A stretch of DNA of 64,000 nt from contig CAJMPQ010000002.1 of NCBI GenBank assembly GCA_905215335.1, positions 1 to 64,000 of the forward strand. Direction: 5' to 3'. This document shows, piece after piece, positions 8,763-17,085 of the stretch; position 1 is the first letter of the stretch; each line of letters opens with the position of its first letter. The notes beneath the pieces were generated by a model that saw nothing but the letters and a program-made list of their open reading frames with translations, was not told where the DNA came from and did no database searches. The translations under genes and the position numbers were made by a program. This stretch comes from an uncultured bacterium (lineage in GTDB: Bacteria > Cyanobacteriota > Vampirovibrionia > Gastranaerophilales > Gastranaerophilaceae).

Positions 8763-9686
8763 ATGAGTGAGTTTAAAGTAAAATTTAGAGGTGTTAGAGG
8801 TAGTTTCCCTGTTACTAGTAAGAGTTTTATGCAGTATGGTGGAAATACGTCTTGCGTTGAAGTTAATGTAGGCGGACATTTGATTATTCTTGATGCAGGG
8901 ACAGGTATTGTTAATGTTGGTGATGAAACAATGGAAAAATATATTGCTTCTGCTGTCGATCCTAAAGATAGAACTCCTGTATACGCATCAATTTTAATTT
9001 CTCATATTCACCAAGATCACCTTTTAGGTTTGACATTTTTTAAACCGCTACATATTAAATCTACTAAAGTTGAAATGTTCGGTCCAGGTTCAAAATATTC
9101 AGACTTATCGGATAATTTATCAGAATTAGTTTTTGGTAAGACTTTCCCTTTAGAGTTGGGAGATATTGCTTGTAATTTAGGGATTCATAATCTAAATGAA
9201 GAACAAAAAATTGTTTTACCAAAAGGGCAAAAACCTAAATTAGTTCCGCTAGATTTTCAAACTGATGATGAAGATGTTGTGATATATTTTTATAAATCAT
9301 ATGTTCATCCTCAAGATGGTGTTATTATTTATAAAATATGTTATAAAGGTTCATCTGTGGTTTATGCTACAGATAAGGAATGCTATTTAGGCGGAGATAA
9401 AAAGTTTAATAGATTTGCTAAGGATTGCGATTTATTAATTCATGATGCGCAATATACTACAGAAGATTATTTAAATCCTTATGCACCAAAACAAGGTTAT
9501 GGGCATTCTACTTTTGATATGGCAGTTGAAGCTATGAAACAAACAGGTGCTAAAAATTTAGCATTTTTCCATTATGATCCAAGTTATGATGATGTTAAAC
9601 TAAATCGTATTAAAGAGCACTTTGTTTCTAATTCTAAAAATGTTCAAATGGCGTATGAAGGTTTAGAGATAGATCTTCTTAGTTAA
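8763..9686 (+). CDS. Metallo-beta-lactamase-fold hydrolase
   Basis: 307 residues, cytoplasmic. The metal-binding HxHxDH is present in ISHIHQDHLLG, the strand preceding it ends in DAGTGI, and later ligands are probably H and D in LLIHDAQY and HSTF. The layout resembles the YycJ/RNase Z-like group of the superfamily. The ATG at 8763 is preferred over the TTG at 8757 because the ribosome binding site TGAGGA (8751-8756) lies six bases before it. Substrate unknown; nucleic acid or cyclic nucleotide cleavage are possibilities. Confidence 0.85.
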   Translation: MSEFKVKFRGVRGSFPVTSKSFMQYGGNTSCVEVNVGGHLIILDAGTGIVNVGDETMEKYIASAVDPKDRTPVYASILISHIHQDHLLGLTFFKPLHIKSTKVEMFGPGSKYSDLSDNLSELVFGKTFPLELGDIACNLGIHNLNEEQKIVLPKGQKPKLVPLDFQTDDEDVVIYFYKSYVHPQDGVIIYKICYKGSSVVYATDKECYLGGDKKFNRFAKDCDLLIHDAQYTTEDYLNPYAPKQGYGHSTFDMAVEAMKQTGAKNLAFFHYDPSYDDVKLNRIKEHFVSNSKNVQMAYEGLEIDLLS

Positions 9687-9727
9687 AATTGGATTTATAG
9701 ATTTTTATAATTAAATAGGTTGTAGTT

Positions 9728-10300
9728 ATGAAGTGGTTTTTAACGTTTTTATTTATAGTAATATTTTCACTTCGTGGGTTTGCAGCTCCCGGAACATCTG
9801 CTACCTATGTTATTGATCCTGAAAAAAATGCTTTTGATCACAATAACAAAGGTATTATGTATGTAGAAGAGAAATGTTATTATGCAGCAATTCAGGAATT
9901 TAAGATGGCTATAAGCTTAAATCCTAAAACTCAAGCTACTGCTGTTTATTTTAATAATCTTGGTAAAGTTTATATGACTATTGGTTATCCAAATTTGGCA
10001 TTAGATTGTTTTAAAAATTCAGTTACGCAGTATAGTTTAAATTTTGAGTATTATCAAAATTTGGCACAATGTTATAAAACTTTGGGACAAGCATCAAAGC
10101 AATTGAAAATTTACCAAGCAGATGAGTCGAATCCTTTAAACTTAGTAATGGTAGGATTGTTACATGAACAATTAGGTGATAAAAGAAAAGCCATTATAAC
10201 ATTTGATGAGTTTGTTATGTCTGAACCTAATTTAATTATTACACCAGCTGTAAAAAATTATATTCAAAAATTAGTAAAAGATATTCAAAGTTCTTTATAA
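9728..10300 (+). CDS. Secreted TPR protein
   Basis: 190 residues. A clear signal peptide (MKWFLTFLFIVIFSLRGFAA) is followed by four TPR-like units, for example YAAIQEFKMAISLNPKTQA. It lies 41 bp after the metallo-beta-lactamase-fold gene on the same strand and ends at a strong terminator, so it is likely the last gene of the 6842-10300 operon. An envelope scaffold is likely; no specific function can be given. Confidence 0.82.
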   Translation: MKWFLTFLFIVIFSLRGFAAPGTSATYVIDPEKNAFDHNNKGIMYVEEKCYYAAIQEFKMAISLNPKTQATAVYFNNLGKVYMTIGYPNLALDCFKNSVTQYSLNFEYYQNLAQCYKTLGQASKQLKIYQADESNPLNLVMVGLLHEQLGDKRKAIITFDEFVMSEPNLIITPAVKNYIQKLVKDIQSSL

Positions 10301-10305
10301 TATAA

Positions 10306-10338
10306 AAACCCTTGAACCGATTATTTGTTCAAGGGTTT
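10306..10338. terminator. Rho-independent terminator between convergent genes
   Basis: 12-bp perfect stem (AAACCCTTGAAC / GTTCAAGGGTTT) with a 9-nt loop, A-rich before and T-rich after, able to stop both the TPR operon (plus) and the membrane-protein pair (minus). Confidence 0.9.
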
Positions 10339-10360
10339 ATTTATAGTAGATGTAAATTAT

Positions 10361-11125
10361 TTATTTTTTATATTTTTGCAATAAGTTTGTACTACCTGTT
10401 TGTTCTTGCATTTTAGGTTGTTCTACTTTTGCAGGTTCTGGATTATTTTGTGGGTTATCTATTTTTTCTGCTCCTTTCATTGAAGGATTTGATTTATCAT
10501 CTGCAACTTTTGTTGTTGGATTTTGGTTTTGTTTTTTGTTTGCTTTTTCATTCATTTTCTTTTCAACTTTACCAGCTAATGGTGTTGCAATGAATGGAAC
10601 TAACATACGTTTACCAACAATTGTTGCTGATGCCAAAGATGCAATTCCGATAAAGGCATCTTTGATGTTATCTCTGATTTTTTCGAATTCTTGAGTATAT
10701 TTGATATTGTTAAGATCTTCAAATCCAGGTTTGTTTTTAAGAATTTGTTGATATGCTTTCTTAGCACTTCTATTGAACATGCTTCCGCAAGTTTTTTCAA
10801 ATAACTTGCCTAGAGCGGATCTAGTTACAAAGAACATTAGTAATTGGAAACCAATCATTAATAGACCGTTTGTTAAGTCTAATGATGCAACGAATTTACG
10901 TTTGTCATCTGGAATGTCTTTGTTATTCAAACTTTGTGTTACATATAGATAGCAACCTAAACCATCTTTTGCAACGATTGATGCTACACCTAATCCGTCG
11001 ATATATTTTCTGTTGTTATTATAAACGTGTTGTCCGGCTTTTTTAATTGTTGAACTTTCAGACACCCATCTAAGAGGTTTCATTACTGTTGCTTCAAGAA
11101 CTGGGTTAATTTTATTTACGCTCAT
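10361..11125 (-). CDS. Lineage-specific membrane protein
   Basis: 254 residues, not recognised. Hydrophobic stretches near residues 45-60, 85-105 and 160-185 suggest an integral membrane protein; the last ~60 residues are hydrophilic and rich in Lys, Asn, Pro and Gln (KKQNQNPTTK), probably disordered. Its ATG overlaps the stop of the upstream gene by one base (TAATG), so the two are translated together. Function unknown. Confidence 0.72.
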   Translation of the reverse strand: MSVNKINPVLEATVMKPLRWVSESSTIKKAGQHVYNNNRKYIDGLGVASIVAKDGLGCYLYVTQSLNNKDIPDDKRKFVASLDLTNGLLMIGFQLLMFFVTRSALGKLFEKTCGSMFNRSAKKAYQQILKNKPGFEDLNNIKYTQEFEKIRDNIKDAFIGIASLASATIVGKRMLVPFIATPLAGKVEKKMNEKANKKQNQNPTTKVADDKSNPSMKGAEKIDNPQNNPEPAKVEQPKMQEQTGSTNLLQKYKK

Positions 11126-12747
11126 TATTTCACCTCAGCTTTCTTTATATTTTGGTTATCAACAGTTTCTGGTTTCTTAGCTTGTTTATTTGACAAGTTC
11201 GGGAATGCCAAGTCCATAAACCAAGGATATATTCTGTTTAACATCCAACAAGTTACAGGTAATATTGCAAGAGATACACCTAAACCTGTCCAACGTTTGT
11301 ATCCATCAATGTTAGCTTTTGCTAAATTCTTCATTTGATCAGCTATTGAACCTGCGATTGAGCCTGCTTTTTGTTTCAAACGAGCTCCTGCACTTTCTAT
11401 AAATTCAGGTGTGTTTGATAATTCTTTTGGACTCATACCTTTTGCATTTAATTTTGACATTAAATCACTATTTGCAATTTGAATTCTTTCATTTATTAGT
11501 TCTTGAGCTTGTTTTACTGTTATACCAGAAGTGTTAAGTTTATTTTTAACTTCAGTTAATGCTGATATAACTTCATCAATAGCATTTGTTCTATTGTAGA
11601 TACTTGTATTTACGTGTTCAATGATTTCTTTTGTTGATTTTTTAGAAGCCATTAGGTTAACAGTATCAAACATATTATTTATTTTTGTATCTAATATTCT
11701 TATAACAGATGTATCTTCGTTATTAGCGTGAATACAAGCTTTAAGATCATCTACGATATTAATTAACTCAGGGTTAACGTCTCGTTTTGCAGGATTAGTT
11801 CTCATTTCTTTTTTCAAATCAGACTTAATTGTTTTTAATTCATTTTCTATGTCTTTACAAATGATAGCTAATCGTTCAGTTGTGATATCAGATTGTGAGT
11901 AAGTTTGTACTATTTTGCTGCTAGCTTTTTGTAATACATTTTTAGCTTCTTCAGGATGATTGTGATAGAAGATGTTGCGTTCTACCTTTTTAGGTAATTT
12001 AACTTTAATAGCATTAAGTTTTGCATTTTCTTCAGCCTTAATAATGTTATCAAGGGTATCATTAAATAATTGTTTGAAATCTTGATCTGGCATTTCAAAA
12101 TTAGAAACACCTTTTGTTGAAGTTTTCTTGAATACGATTTTATCGTTTTCAATCATTGTTTTTAAATCAGAGGCATAATTTTTCTTACGAGTTTCTAATT
12201 CAGTTTGGATTTCTTCTTTTGTTAAATGTTTGCCTTTATTATCTTCTTTTATAGTTTTTATAATGTAATTATCAGAAGGGAATAGTGACGCATTGTATTT
12301 TTGACCAAGGTAACCAATATCTGACATCCATCTAATAATGTCATTAAAAGGTTTTACAATTGCGCACTGTGTACCAACTGCCAATACTGCAGAAACTGGT
12401 TGTCTCCAAGCTGTATAAGTTCTTGTATTTTCATCAGTATCTGATAACGGATTGAATTTAATAAATACTGGAGCAATTAAACCTGTACCAATTGCGTTAA
12501 TTAATTGGTTTTGAATTTCGCCCATGCCTTCGTGCATTTTAAAAATTCTTTTTGCTGCTCCAGGTAACAATTCTAAAATATTATCCTTTAGAGGTTTTGC
12601 TGTTGCTGAAATTACTGCGGCAGAACCTGTAAAGCTTGTGCTATCTTTGATTTCTCCGAAATAAACTCTATTTTTTACTGGCTTGTATTGCAGTAAATTT
12701 TGAGTGGAGTTGCTCCCATAATCACTTCTAATCTTTTCAATACCCAT
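11125..12747 (-). CDS. Long alpha-helical membrane-associated protein, unknown
   Basis: 540 residues. An Asn/Ser-rich N-terminus carries the short motif FTGSAAV (~residue 38), followed by a moderately hydrophobic region (~60-140), a long charged helical middle (~160-450) with coiled-coil character, and a strong hydrophobic helix near 495-515 (LGVSLAILPVTCWML) before a Lys-rich tail. No known domain recognised. It is coupled to the next gene by a one-base overlap, which suggests the products form a complex. The 242-bp region upstream is AT-rich with no other gene. Confidence 0.7.
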   Translation of the reverse strand: MGIEKIRSDYGSNSTQNLLQYKPVKNRVYFGEIKDSTSFTGSAAVISATAKPLKDNILELLPGAAKRIFKMHEGMGEIQNQLINAIGTGLIAPVFIKFNPLSDTDENTRTYTAWRQPVSAVLAVGTQCAIVKPFNDIIRWMSDIGYLGQKYNASLFPSDNYIIKTIKEDNKGKHLTKEEIQTELETRKKNYASDLKTMIENDKIVFKKTSTKGVSNFEMPDQDFKQLFNDTLDNIIKAEENAKLNAIKVKLPKKVERNIFYHNHPEEAKNVLQKASSKIVQTYSQSDITTERLAIICKDIENELKTIKSDLKKEMRTNPAKRDVNPELINIVDDLKACIHANNEDTSVIRILDTKINNMFDTVNLMASKKSTKEIIEHVNTSIYNRTNAIDEVISALTEVKNKLNTSGITVKQAQELINERIQIANSDLMSKLNAKGMSPKELSNTPEFIESAGARLKQKAGSIAGSIADQMKNLAKANIDGYKRWTGLGVSLAILPVTCWMLNRIYPWFMDLAFPNLSNKQAKKPETVDNQNIKKAEVK

Positions 12748-12818
12748 TTTGTTACACCTACTATGTCCTTCTATTTATATAGAGTCTAAAACATAGAAAA
12801 AATTGCTAGTTATTTTAC

Positions 12819-12832
12819 ATTTGTAAACAAAT
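12819..12832. promoter_or_regulatory. Possible operator palindrome
   Basis: ATTTGT-AA-ACAAAT dyad about 70 bp before the start of the minus-strand membrane-protein pair. Such short symmetric sites often bind dimeric regulators, but in AT-rich DNA one can arise by chance. Confidence 0.25.
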
Positions 12833-12989
12833 ATTAACATTTTTTCGTTTTGTTCTTTTACGCGCTTAACTTCATTATTTTTATTTAGGTTAAAAATAAC
12901 TGAGACCCCAAATCCCTTCTTGTGAAGAAACAAGTAAATTATACAAAACACATATTGAAAAAGAAAGTATTATGTAACAATTTATTAAA

Positions 12990-13580
12990 TTAACCTTTTT
13001 TAGAATCTAGCATTTTTCTGATTCTTAAGAATCTATCTAATTCTGTTCTTAAACTTTTTAAATTTCCAAAAATAGCATTTGATAATAAAACTCTGTTGTC
13101 ATATTTTGGGTCAATAATGAATACTGTAGGGAATCCTGTGATACCTATTTCATTTACTAATTTTTGGTATTTTTCATCTTCAACATTTATTTTTGTGAAA
13201 TTATAATCATCTTTATAGATTTTAGATAATGTTTGGAATGTTGGCATGAATTTAATGCAGTAGTGGCACCAATCAGCATAGAATAGAGCGATTACTGGTT
13301 TTTTCCCTTTCATAGCTTTTTCGTATGGAATACCTATTTTGTATTGAGAAGGCTTCATTGTTGGTTCTTGATTTTCTCCCGGTGCATTTTTAGCAGCTAA
13401 CATTGAATCTTCTGCTGATACATCTTCAGTTTGGACTGCTTCTGTCATTTTATTTTGGAATTGTTTCATTTGGAAATATTCATAACCACATATAGAACAA
13501 ATTGCTATAACAAATAAGATTGATGCAATTATTGCTATATTTTTTTTATTAAGATTTTGAAATTTTTCTTTTAAGCTCAT
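12990..13580 (-). CDS. Membrane-anchored thioredoxin-like protein
   Basis: 196 residues. An N-terminal TM helix (~14-33) anchors it with the thioredoxin domain (~80-190) outside the cytoplasm. The redox motif is W-C-H-Y-C in FYADWCHYCIKFMP, and the cis-proline loop is GITGFPTVF. This arrangement fits a periplasmic thiol reductase or oxidase in cytochrome c maturation or envelope disulfide repair. The linker (~40-80) is Glu/Ala-rich. Start supported by GGAGAG eight bases upstream. No Dsb or Ccm partner nearby. Confidence 0.88.
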   Translation of the reverse strand: MSLKEKFQNLNKKNIAIIASILFVIAICSICGYEYFQMKQFQNKMTEAVQTEDVSAEDSMLAAKNAPGENQEPTMKPSQYKIGIPYEKAMKGKKPVIALFYADWCHYCIKFMPTFQTLSKIYKDDYNFTKINVEDEKYQKLVNEIGITGFPTVFIIDPKYDNRVLLSNAIFGNLKSLRTELDRFLRIRKMLDSKKG

Positions 13581-13750
13581 TTTTCTCTCCTTTTTTTAAT
13601 CTTTCTAATTCCATTATATTACGAAAATCCTTAGGATATAGATATTTTACAATATTTAATAAAATGTATTTTTAACAATTCTTCACACATGACTTTAAAT
13701 AATATATCATATAGTATATACTATTTATATACAGATGTTTATCTCGTGTT

Positions 13751-13800
13751 ACATTTTCCCCCCACACAAGGTGGTTGCCAGATTCCACCAGAAATTTCCG
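13751..13800 (+). promoter_or_regulatory. GC-rich leader with hairpin before sigma gene
   Basis: In very AT-rich surroundings the leader of the sigma-factor gene holds a C/G-rich block with a GGTGG (13770-13774) / CCACC (13785-13789) stem and a 10-nt loop, preceded by a run of six C (13758-13763). It could control translation or be a protein-binding site; function is unproven. Confidence 0.35.
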
Positions 13801-13826
13801 TTGCAAATATGAAGGAGTTTAATTTT

Positions 13827-14735
13827 ATGAGAAGTGAAGAGTTTGTTGAAGTGAAGTTAGAGCCACAAAGTTCTAATCCAGGTAGAAATGAAGTATTAGA
13901 TAGTTCAAATGACAGTGTTTTGACAGTTTATTTAAGAGAAATTGCAGATTACCCTCAATTAACATTGGAACAAGAAAGAGAATTAGCACAAAGAATTGAA
14001 CAAGGTGATTTAGAGGCAAAAACTTTGTTAGTTCAAGCTAATTTAAAATTAGTTGTTACTATTGCAAGAAAAGCTATACATATGTCAGGATTACCTATGA
14101 TTGATTTAATTCAAGAAGGTAATTTAGGTTTAATGATTGCTGCAGATAAGTTTAACTATCGTTTGGGTTATAAATTTTCAACATATGCTGGTTGGTGGAT
14201 TAAGCAAGCTATGTTTAAAGCAATTTCTGAACAATCTCATTGCATGAAAATTCCTGTGTATATTCAAGAAACATTATCAAAATTTTCTAAAGTTAAATCA
14301 CAAATGGAACAAAATTCAAATTCTCAAGTTAAGACAGAAGATGTTGCTAAGAAAATGAATATTGCTCCTGATAAAATTGAAATGTTTTTATCTGCATATA
14401 CAAAAACTATATCTATTGAAAACGGATTAGAAAGAAATGATGGTAAAGAAATGAATGTTGCTGATATTTTAGCAGATGATACTACATTAATTTCAGCAAA
14501 TGTAGAATACCAATCTTTAAAACATGATATAAAAAATGTTATTTCAACATTAAAAGAACGAGAACAGCAAGTTGTTAAAATGCGTTATGGTTTAGATGAT
14601 ACAGAAAGATATACTTTAGAAGAAATTGGAAATATTTATGGTGTAACAAAAGAATGTATTCGCCAAACTGAATTAAGAGCACTCAAAAAGATGAAAATGT
14701 CTGGTGGAGCATTATTATCTTGTTATATTGGTTAA
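13827..14735 (+). CDS. RpoD-family RNA polymerase sigma factor (group 2-like)
   Basis: 302 residues. Region 1.2 (SVLTVYLREIADYPQL), region 2 (DLIQEGNLGLM, then FSTYAGWWIKQAM), region 3 and region 4 with the helix-turn-helix YTLEEIGNIYGVTKECIRQ are all present, without region 1.1. Region 2.4 departs from the housekeeping consensus (KAISEQSHCMKIP instead of RAI-x-x-QARTIRIP), so it is probably an alternative group 2 sigma rather than the main one. ATG at 13827 chosen because AAGGAG (13812-13817) lies nine bases upstream; the frame is open to 13689 but the extension is not sigma-like. Confidence 0.88.
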   Translation: MRSEEFVEVKLEPQSSNPGRNEVLDSSNDSVLTVYLREIADYPQLTLEQERELAQRIEQGDLEAKTLLVQANLKLVVTIARKAIHMSGLPMIDLIQEGNLGLMIAADKFNYRLGYKFSTYAGWWIKQAMFKAISEQSHCMKIPVYIQETLSKFSKVKSQMEQNSNSQVKTEDVAKKMNIAPDKIEMFLSAYTKTISIENGLERNDGKEMNVADILADDTTLISANVEYQSLKHDIKNVISTLKEREQQVVKMRYGLDDTERYTLEEIGNIYGVTKECIRQTELRALKKMKMSGGALLSCYIG

Positions 14736-14772
14736 TAGCATTTTAAAATTTCTCGTGTTTATTTAATCTAGC

Positions 14773-14796
14773 GCTGTAATATTTGTATATTACAGC
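14773..14796. terminator. First hairpin after sigma gene
   Basis: 10-bp perfect stem (GCTGTAATAT / ATATTACAGC) with a 4-nt loop, followed by a moderately T-rich stretch. Together with the second hairpin at 14813 it forms a tandem terminator. Confidence 0.65.
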
Positions 14797-14812
14797 CATT
14801 ATTTTATAAAAA

Positions 14813-14838
14813 AAAGCCTGTCGATTGGTGCAGGCTTT
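14813..14838 (+). terminator. Second hairpin after sigma gene, rho-independent terminator
   Basis: 8-bp stem AAAGCCTG / CAGGCTTT with a 10-nt loop and a following T run (CATCTTTTT). An A run precedes it. Confidence 0.8.
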
Positions 14839-14966
14839 CATCTTTTTCATATTCCAACAATATCTTATATTTTAAATAATTTGTATCAAAATATTGAAAA
14901 TATTGTATTATAATATAATTATTATAACTTATAAGGTAATTTGTGTCAAGGTATTTTAATAAATAA

Positions 14967-14972
14967 TATACT
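14967..14972 (+). promoter_or_regulatory. -10 box of Cro/C1 regulator gene, probably leaderless
   Basis: TATACT exactly six bases before the ATG at 14979, with no Shine-Dalgarno sequence between; same geometry as the promoters at 115 and 6830. Confidence 0.5.
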
Positions 14973-14978
14973 AAATTT

Positions 14979-15197
14979 ATGTATATTGTGAATTTATATA
15001 ATGTTGCTTGGAAAAAGCGATATACTCAAAAAGAAATAGTTGAGGCTACAGGATTGAGTATAAAAACTGTTAATCAGCTTTTAAGTGGTAAGTACTATGA
15101 TTTTAGGCTTAGTACATTAGAAACTATTTGTAAATTTTTTAATTGTAAAATAAAAGATATTTTAGTAGAAGTTGATTCTGACCATCTTGAAAAATAG
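14979..15197 (+). CDS. Small Cro/C1-type HTH regulator
   Basis: 72 residues, essentially one helix-turn-helix domain: YTQKEIVEATGLSIKTVNQLLSGK, then the LSTLETICKFFNCKIKDIL tail typical of XRE/Cro-like proteins of the YozG type. It should bind DNA as a dimer and may repress its own promoter, which begins right at the start codon. Targets unknown. Converges with cobO, 6 bp away. Confidence 0.85.
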   Translation: MYIVNLYNVAWKKRYTQKEIVEATGLSIKTVNQLLSGKYYDFRLSTLETICKFFNCKIKDILVEVDSDHLEK

Positions 15198-15203
15198 TTA
15201 GAT

Positions 15204-15782
15204 CTAATATTCAATACCTTTACGAGCGGCAATACCTGTATCCCAGTAATGTTTTACCGGTTCAATGTTTGATACAAGATGTGCAATTTCAACAATTTTT
15301 GGATGCGCATTTCTGCCGGTTAGTACGATTTCCATTTCGTCAGGTTTATTTTTTAGAACATCTACAACTTCATTTACATCAAGTATGCCAAGGTCTATTG
15401 CAATGTTTGCTTCATCTAAAATTATTAATTGATATTCATGATTTTTTATTGCTTTTTTAGCAAGTTCCCAACCTTCTTTGATTGCTTTGATATCATCTTC
15501 AGTTTTATTATCTTTATAAATGATTCTGTCTAATCCAGCTTGAACGATTTTTAAATTATTGGAAATTTCTGGAGAAAGCTCTCTAAATGAATTTAATTCT
15601 CCATAATCATTTCCTCCTTTAGTAAACATTATGATTAGAACTTTCCAAGATCTTCCGAGTGCTCTCATTGCCAGTCCAAGAGAAGCAGTTGTTTTTCCTT
15701 TACCATTACCTGTATAAACTTGGATATATCCGTGTTGTGCCCAATTAGGATTTATAAGATTATTGTTGTTGCAGTTATCCAT
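15204..15782 (-). CDS. cobO: Corrinoid adenosyltransferase (CobA/CobO/BtuR)
   Basis: Transfers the adenosyl group of ATP to cob(I)alamin or cobyrinic acid a,c-diamide to make adenosylcobalamin. 192 residues with the P-loop variant GNGKGKTTAS, the LIILDEANIAI strand and the VVDVLKNKP-EMEIVLTGRNA segment typical of this family. Start at 15782 is supported by AAAAGGAG four bases upstream. No other cobalamin genes in the window, so it may serve salvage of imported corrinoids. Divergent from the cyclo-ligase gene. Confidence 0.93.
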   Translation of the reverse strand: MDNCNNNNLINPNWAQHGYIQVYTGNGKGKTTASLGLAMRALGRSWKVLIIMFTKGGNDYGELNSFRELSPEISNNLKIVQAGLDRIIYKDNKTEDDIKAIKEGWELAKKAIKNHEYQLIILDEANIAIDLGILDVNEVVDVLKNKPDEMEIVLTGRNAHPKIVEIAHLVSNIEPVKHYWDTGIAARKGIEY

Positions 15783-15841
15783 TTTGCTCCTTTTAGTTTG
15801 TTTTGGTAGCAATATTTACCATTTTATTATATATTAAAAAG

Positions 15842-16357
15842 ATGGAGAATAAAGCAGATTTAAGGTTAAAAGCAAAGAATATCAGGAAATCATTAAATAT
15901 TAGTGATATTTCAGCTTTAATAGTTGATTTAGTGAGGAAACATCCTGATTATATTGCAGCTAAGAAAGTTATGATTTTTTATCCGACAAAATATGAAATT
16001 AATTTGTTAAATTTATTGGAGGATAAAAAAGAATTTTATTTGCCAAAGGTTGATGGGCAAAATTTATTAGTTTGTCCTTATTGTTGTAATGATAAATTAG
16101 AAAAATCTTGTTTTAATATCTTAGAACCGTGTTCAAATCCTATAACTGCTAAAGATTTAGATTTGGTTATAGTACCTGCATTGATGGCAGATGAGAAAGG
16201 TTTTAGATTGGGTTACGGTGGTGGATTTTATGACAGATTTTTATCATTGTATGAAGGGGATTTCAAAACTGTTGTAGTGGTGCCGAAGGTTTTATACGTA
16301 AGAAAATTGCCAGTTGATGGATATGATAAAAGCGTTGATGAGGTAATTTTTGCATAA
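15842..16357 (+). CDS. 5-formyltetrahydrofolate cyclo-ligase
   Basis: Converts 5-formyl-THF to 5,10-methenyl-THF with ATP, returning this stable folate to one-carbon metabolism. 171 residues. The family signature GYGGGFYDRFL is complete, with the N-terminal R-x-x-R region (RLKAKNIRKSL) and a YPTKYEINL segment. ATG at 15842 gives the usual length; the ribosome binding site is weak. Known as YgfA/FthC in other bacteria. Confidence 0.93.
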   Translation: MENKADLRLKAKNIRKSLNISDISALIVDLVRKHPDYIAAKKVMIFYPTKYEINLLNLLEDKKEFYLPKVDGQNLLVCPYCCNDKLEKSCFNILEPCSNPITAKDLDLVIVPALMADEKGFRLGYGGGFYDRFLSLYEGDFKTVVVVPKVLYVRKLPVDGYDKSVDEVIFA

Positions 16358-16360
16358 AAA

Positions 16361-16386
16361 ATGGGACTTAAATTTTTAAGTCCCAT
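16361..16386 (-). terminator. Terminator of the Met/Gln-rich protein gene
   Basis: 12-bp near-perfect stem (ATGGGACTTAAA / TTTAAGTCCCAT). On the minus strand it is followed by a T run (plus-strand A run 16355-16360), so it mainly serves the minus-strand gene ending at 16433; the plus side lacks a T tail. Confidence 0.75.
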
Positions 16387-16432
16387 CATGAGGGTTAGTT
16401 TATATTTTAGGGTTAAGTTATTTTATTTGTTG

Positions 16433-16954
16433 TTATGCTGTATATTTTGGAGCCATATCTTGAATGCCCTTATCACGAGCTTCTTTTGCAGCTTTAAGTT
16501 CAGCATCGATTTCTTTCATTAGAGTTTCTAATCTTTCTTTTTCTTGTGCTAATCGTTCTTCTTCTTGATGCAAATTCTTTGTTTCAATTTCAGCTGCACG
16601 TTCTCTACCTTGCATATACAATGATCTTAAAATGTAATTTTGCATCATTTGTTGTTGCTGAGCATTTTGTTGTTGACCCATTTGTTGCATATACATTTGT
16701 TGCATATAAGGTGCATTTTGTTGCATATACTGTAATGAACTATTATGAGCAAATGCTAAATAATTCATTGTTCTACCCATCATTGATCCCGGAGCTCTTA
16801 ACAAATCTCCTATTGAAACACTACCGTTACCAACTAAGGTTGCAAATTGTTGCGTATCTCTTAATTTTTTTGTAATCCTTACGAATTCACGCTCAATTGC
16901 AAATTTGCGATGCATTAAGTCATGAACTCTGGCTGTGAACATCAGGAAGCCCAT
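16433..16954 (-). CDS. Met/Gln-rich coiled-coil protein, unknown
   Basis: 173 residues. The N-terminal ~65 residues are mixed charged and hydrophobic; residues ~75-112 are strongly Met/Gln-rich, with MQQM repeats; residues ~115-165 form a highly charged helix (EEERLAQEKERLETLMKEI) typical of a coiled coil. No family recognised, no signal peptide. AAGGTAGGG lies about eight bases before the ATG. The composition suggests self-assembly or a structural role, which is inference. Confidence 0.75.
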   Translation of the reverse strand: MGFLMFTARVHDLMHRKFAIEREFVRITKKLRDTQQFATLVGNGSVSIGDLLRAPGSMMGRTMNYLAFAHNSSLQYMQQNAPYMQQMYMQQMGQQQNAQQQQMMQNYILRSLYMQGRERAAEIETKNLHQEEERLAQEKERLETLMKEIDAELKAAKEARDKGIQDMAPKYTA

Positions 16955-17015
16955 AATTCTAACCCTACCTTTTCAATTTTAATAACTAACCTAATTTTTT
17001 AACCTACATATATAT

Positions 17016-17049
17016 AAAAACATGCAACACCAAGGTATTGCATGTTTTT
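17016..17049. terminator. Terminator downstream of clpP
   Basis: 12-bp perfect stem (AAAAACATGCAA / TTGCATGTTTTT) with a 10-nt loop. It ends in a T run on either strand and lies 37 bases after the clpP stop codon. Confidence 0.88.
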
Positions 17050-17085
17050 AGCCATTTATTAAGTTTTGTTAAATTGTATTATTGA

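Noticed and set aside
12748..12989. RNA gene in the 242-bp intergenic region
   Set aside because: Only weak short hairpins and a small dyad; no tRNA, riboswitch or known RNA pattern.
13689..13826. N-terminal extension of the sigma factor
   Set aside because: Peptide has no sigma-like sequence and the ribosome binding site is at 13812-13817 for ATG 13827.
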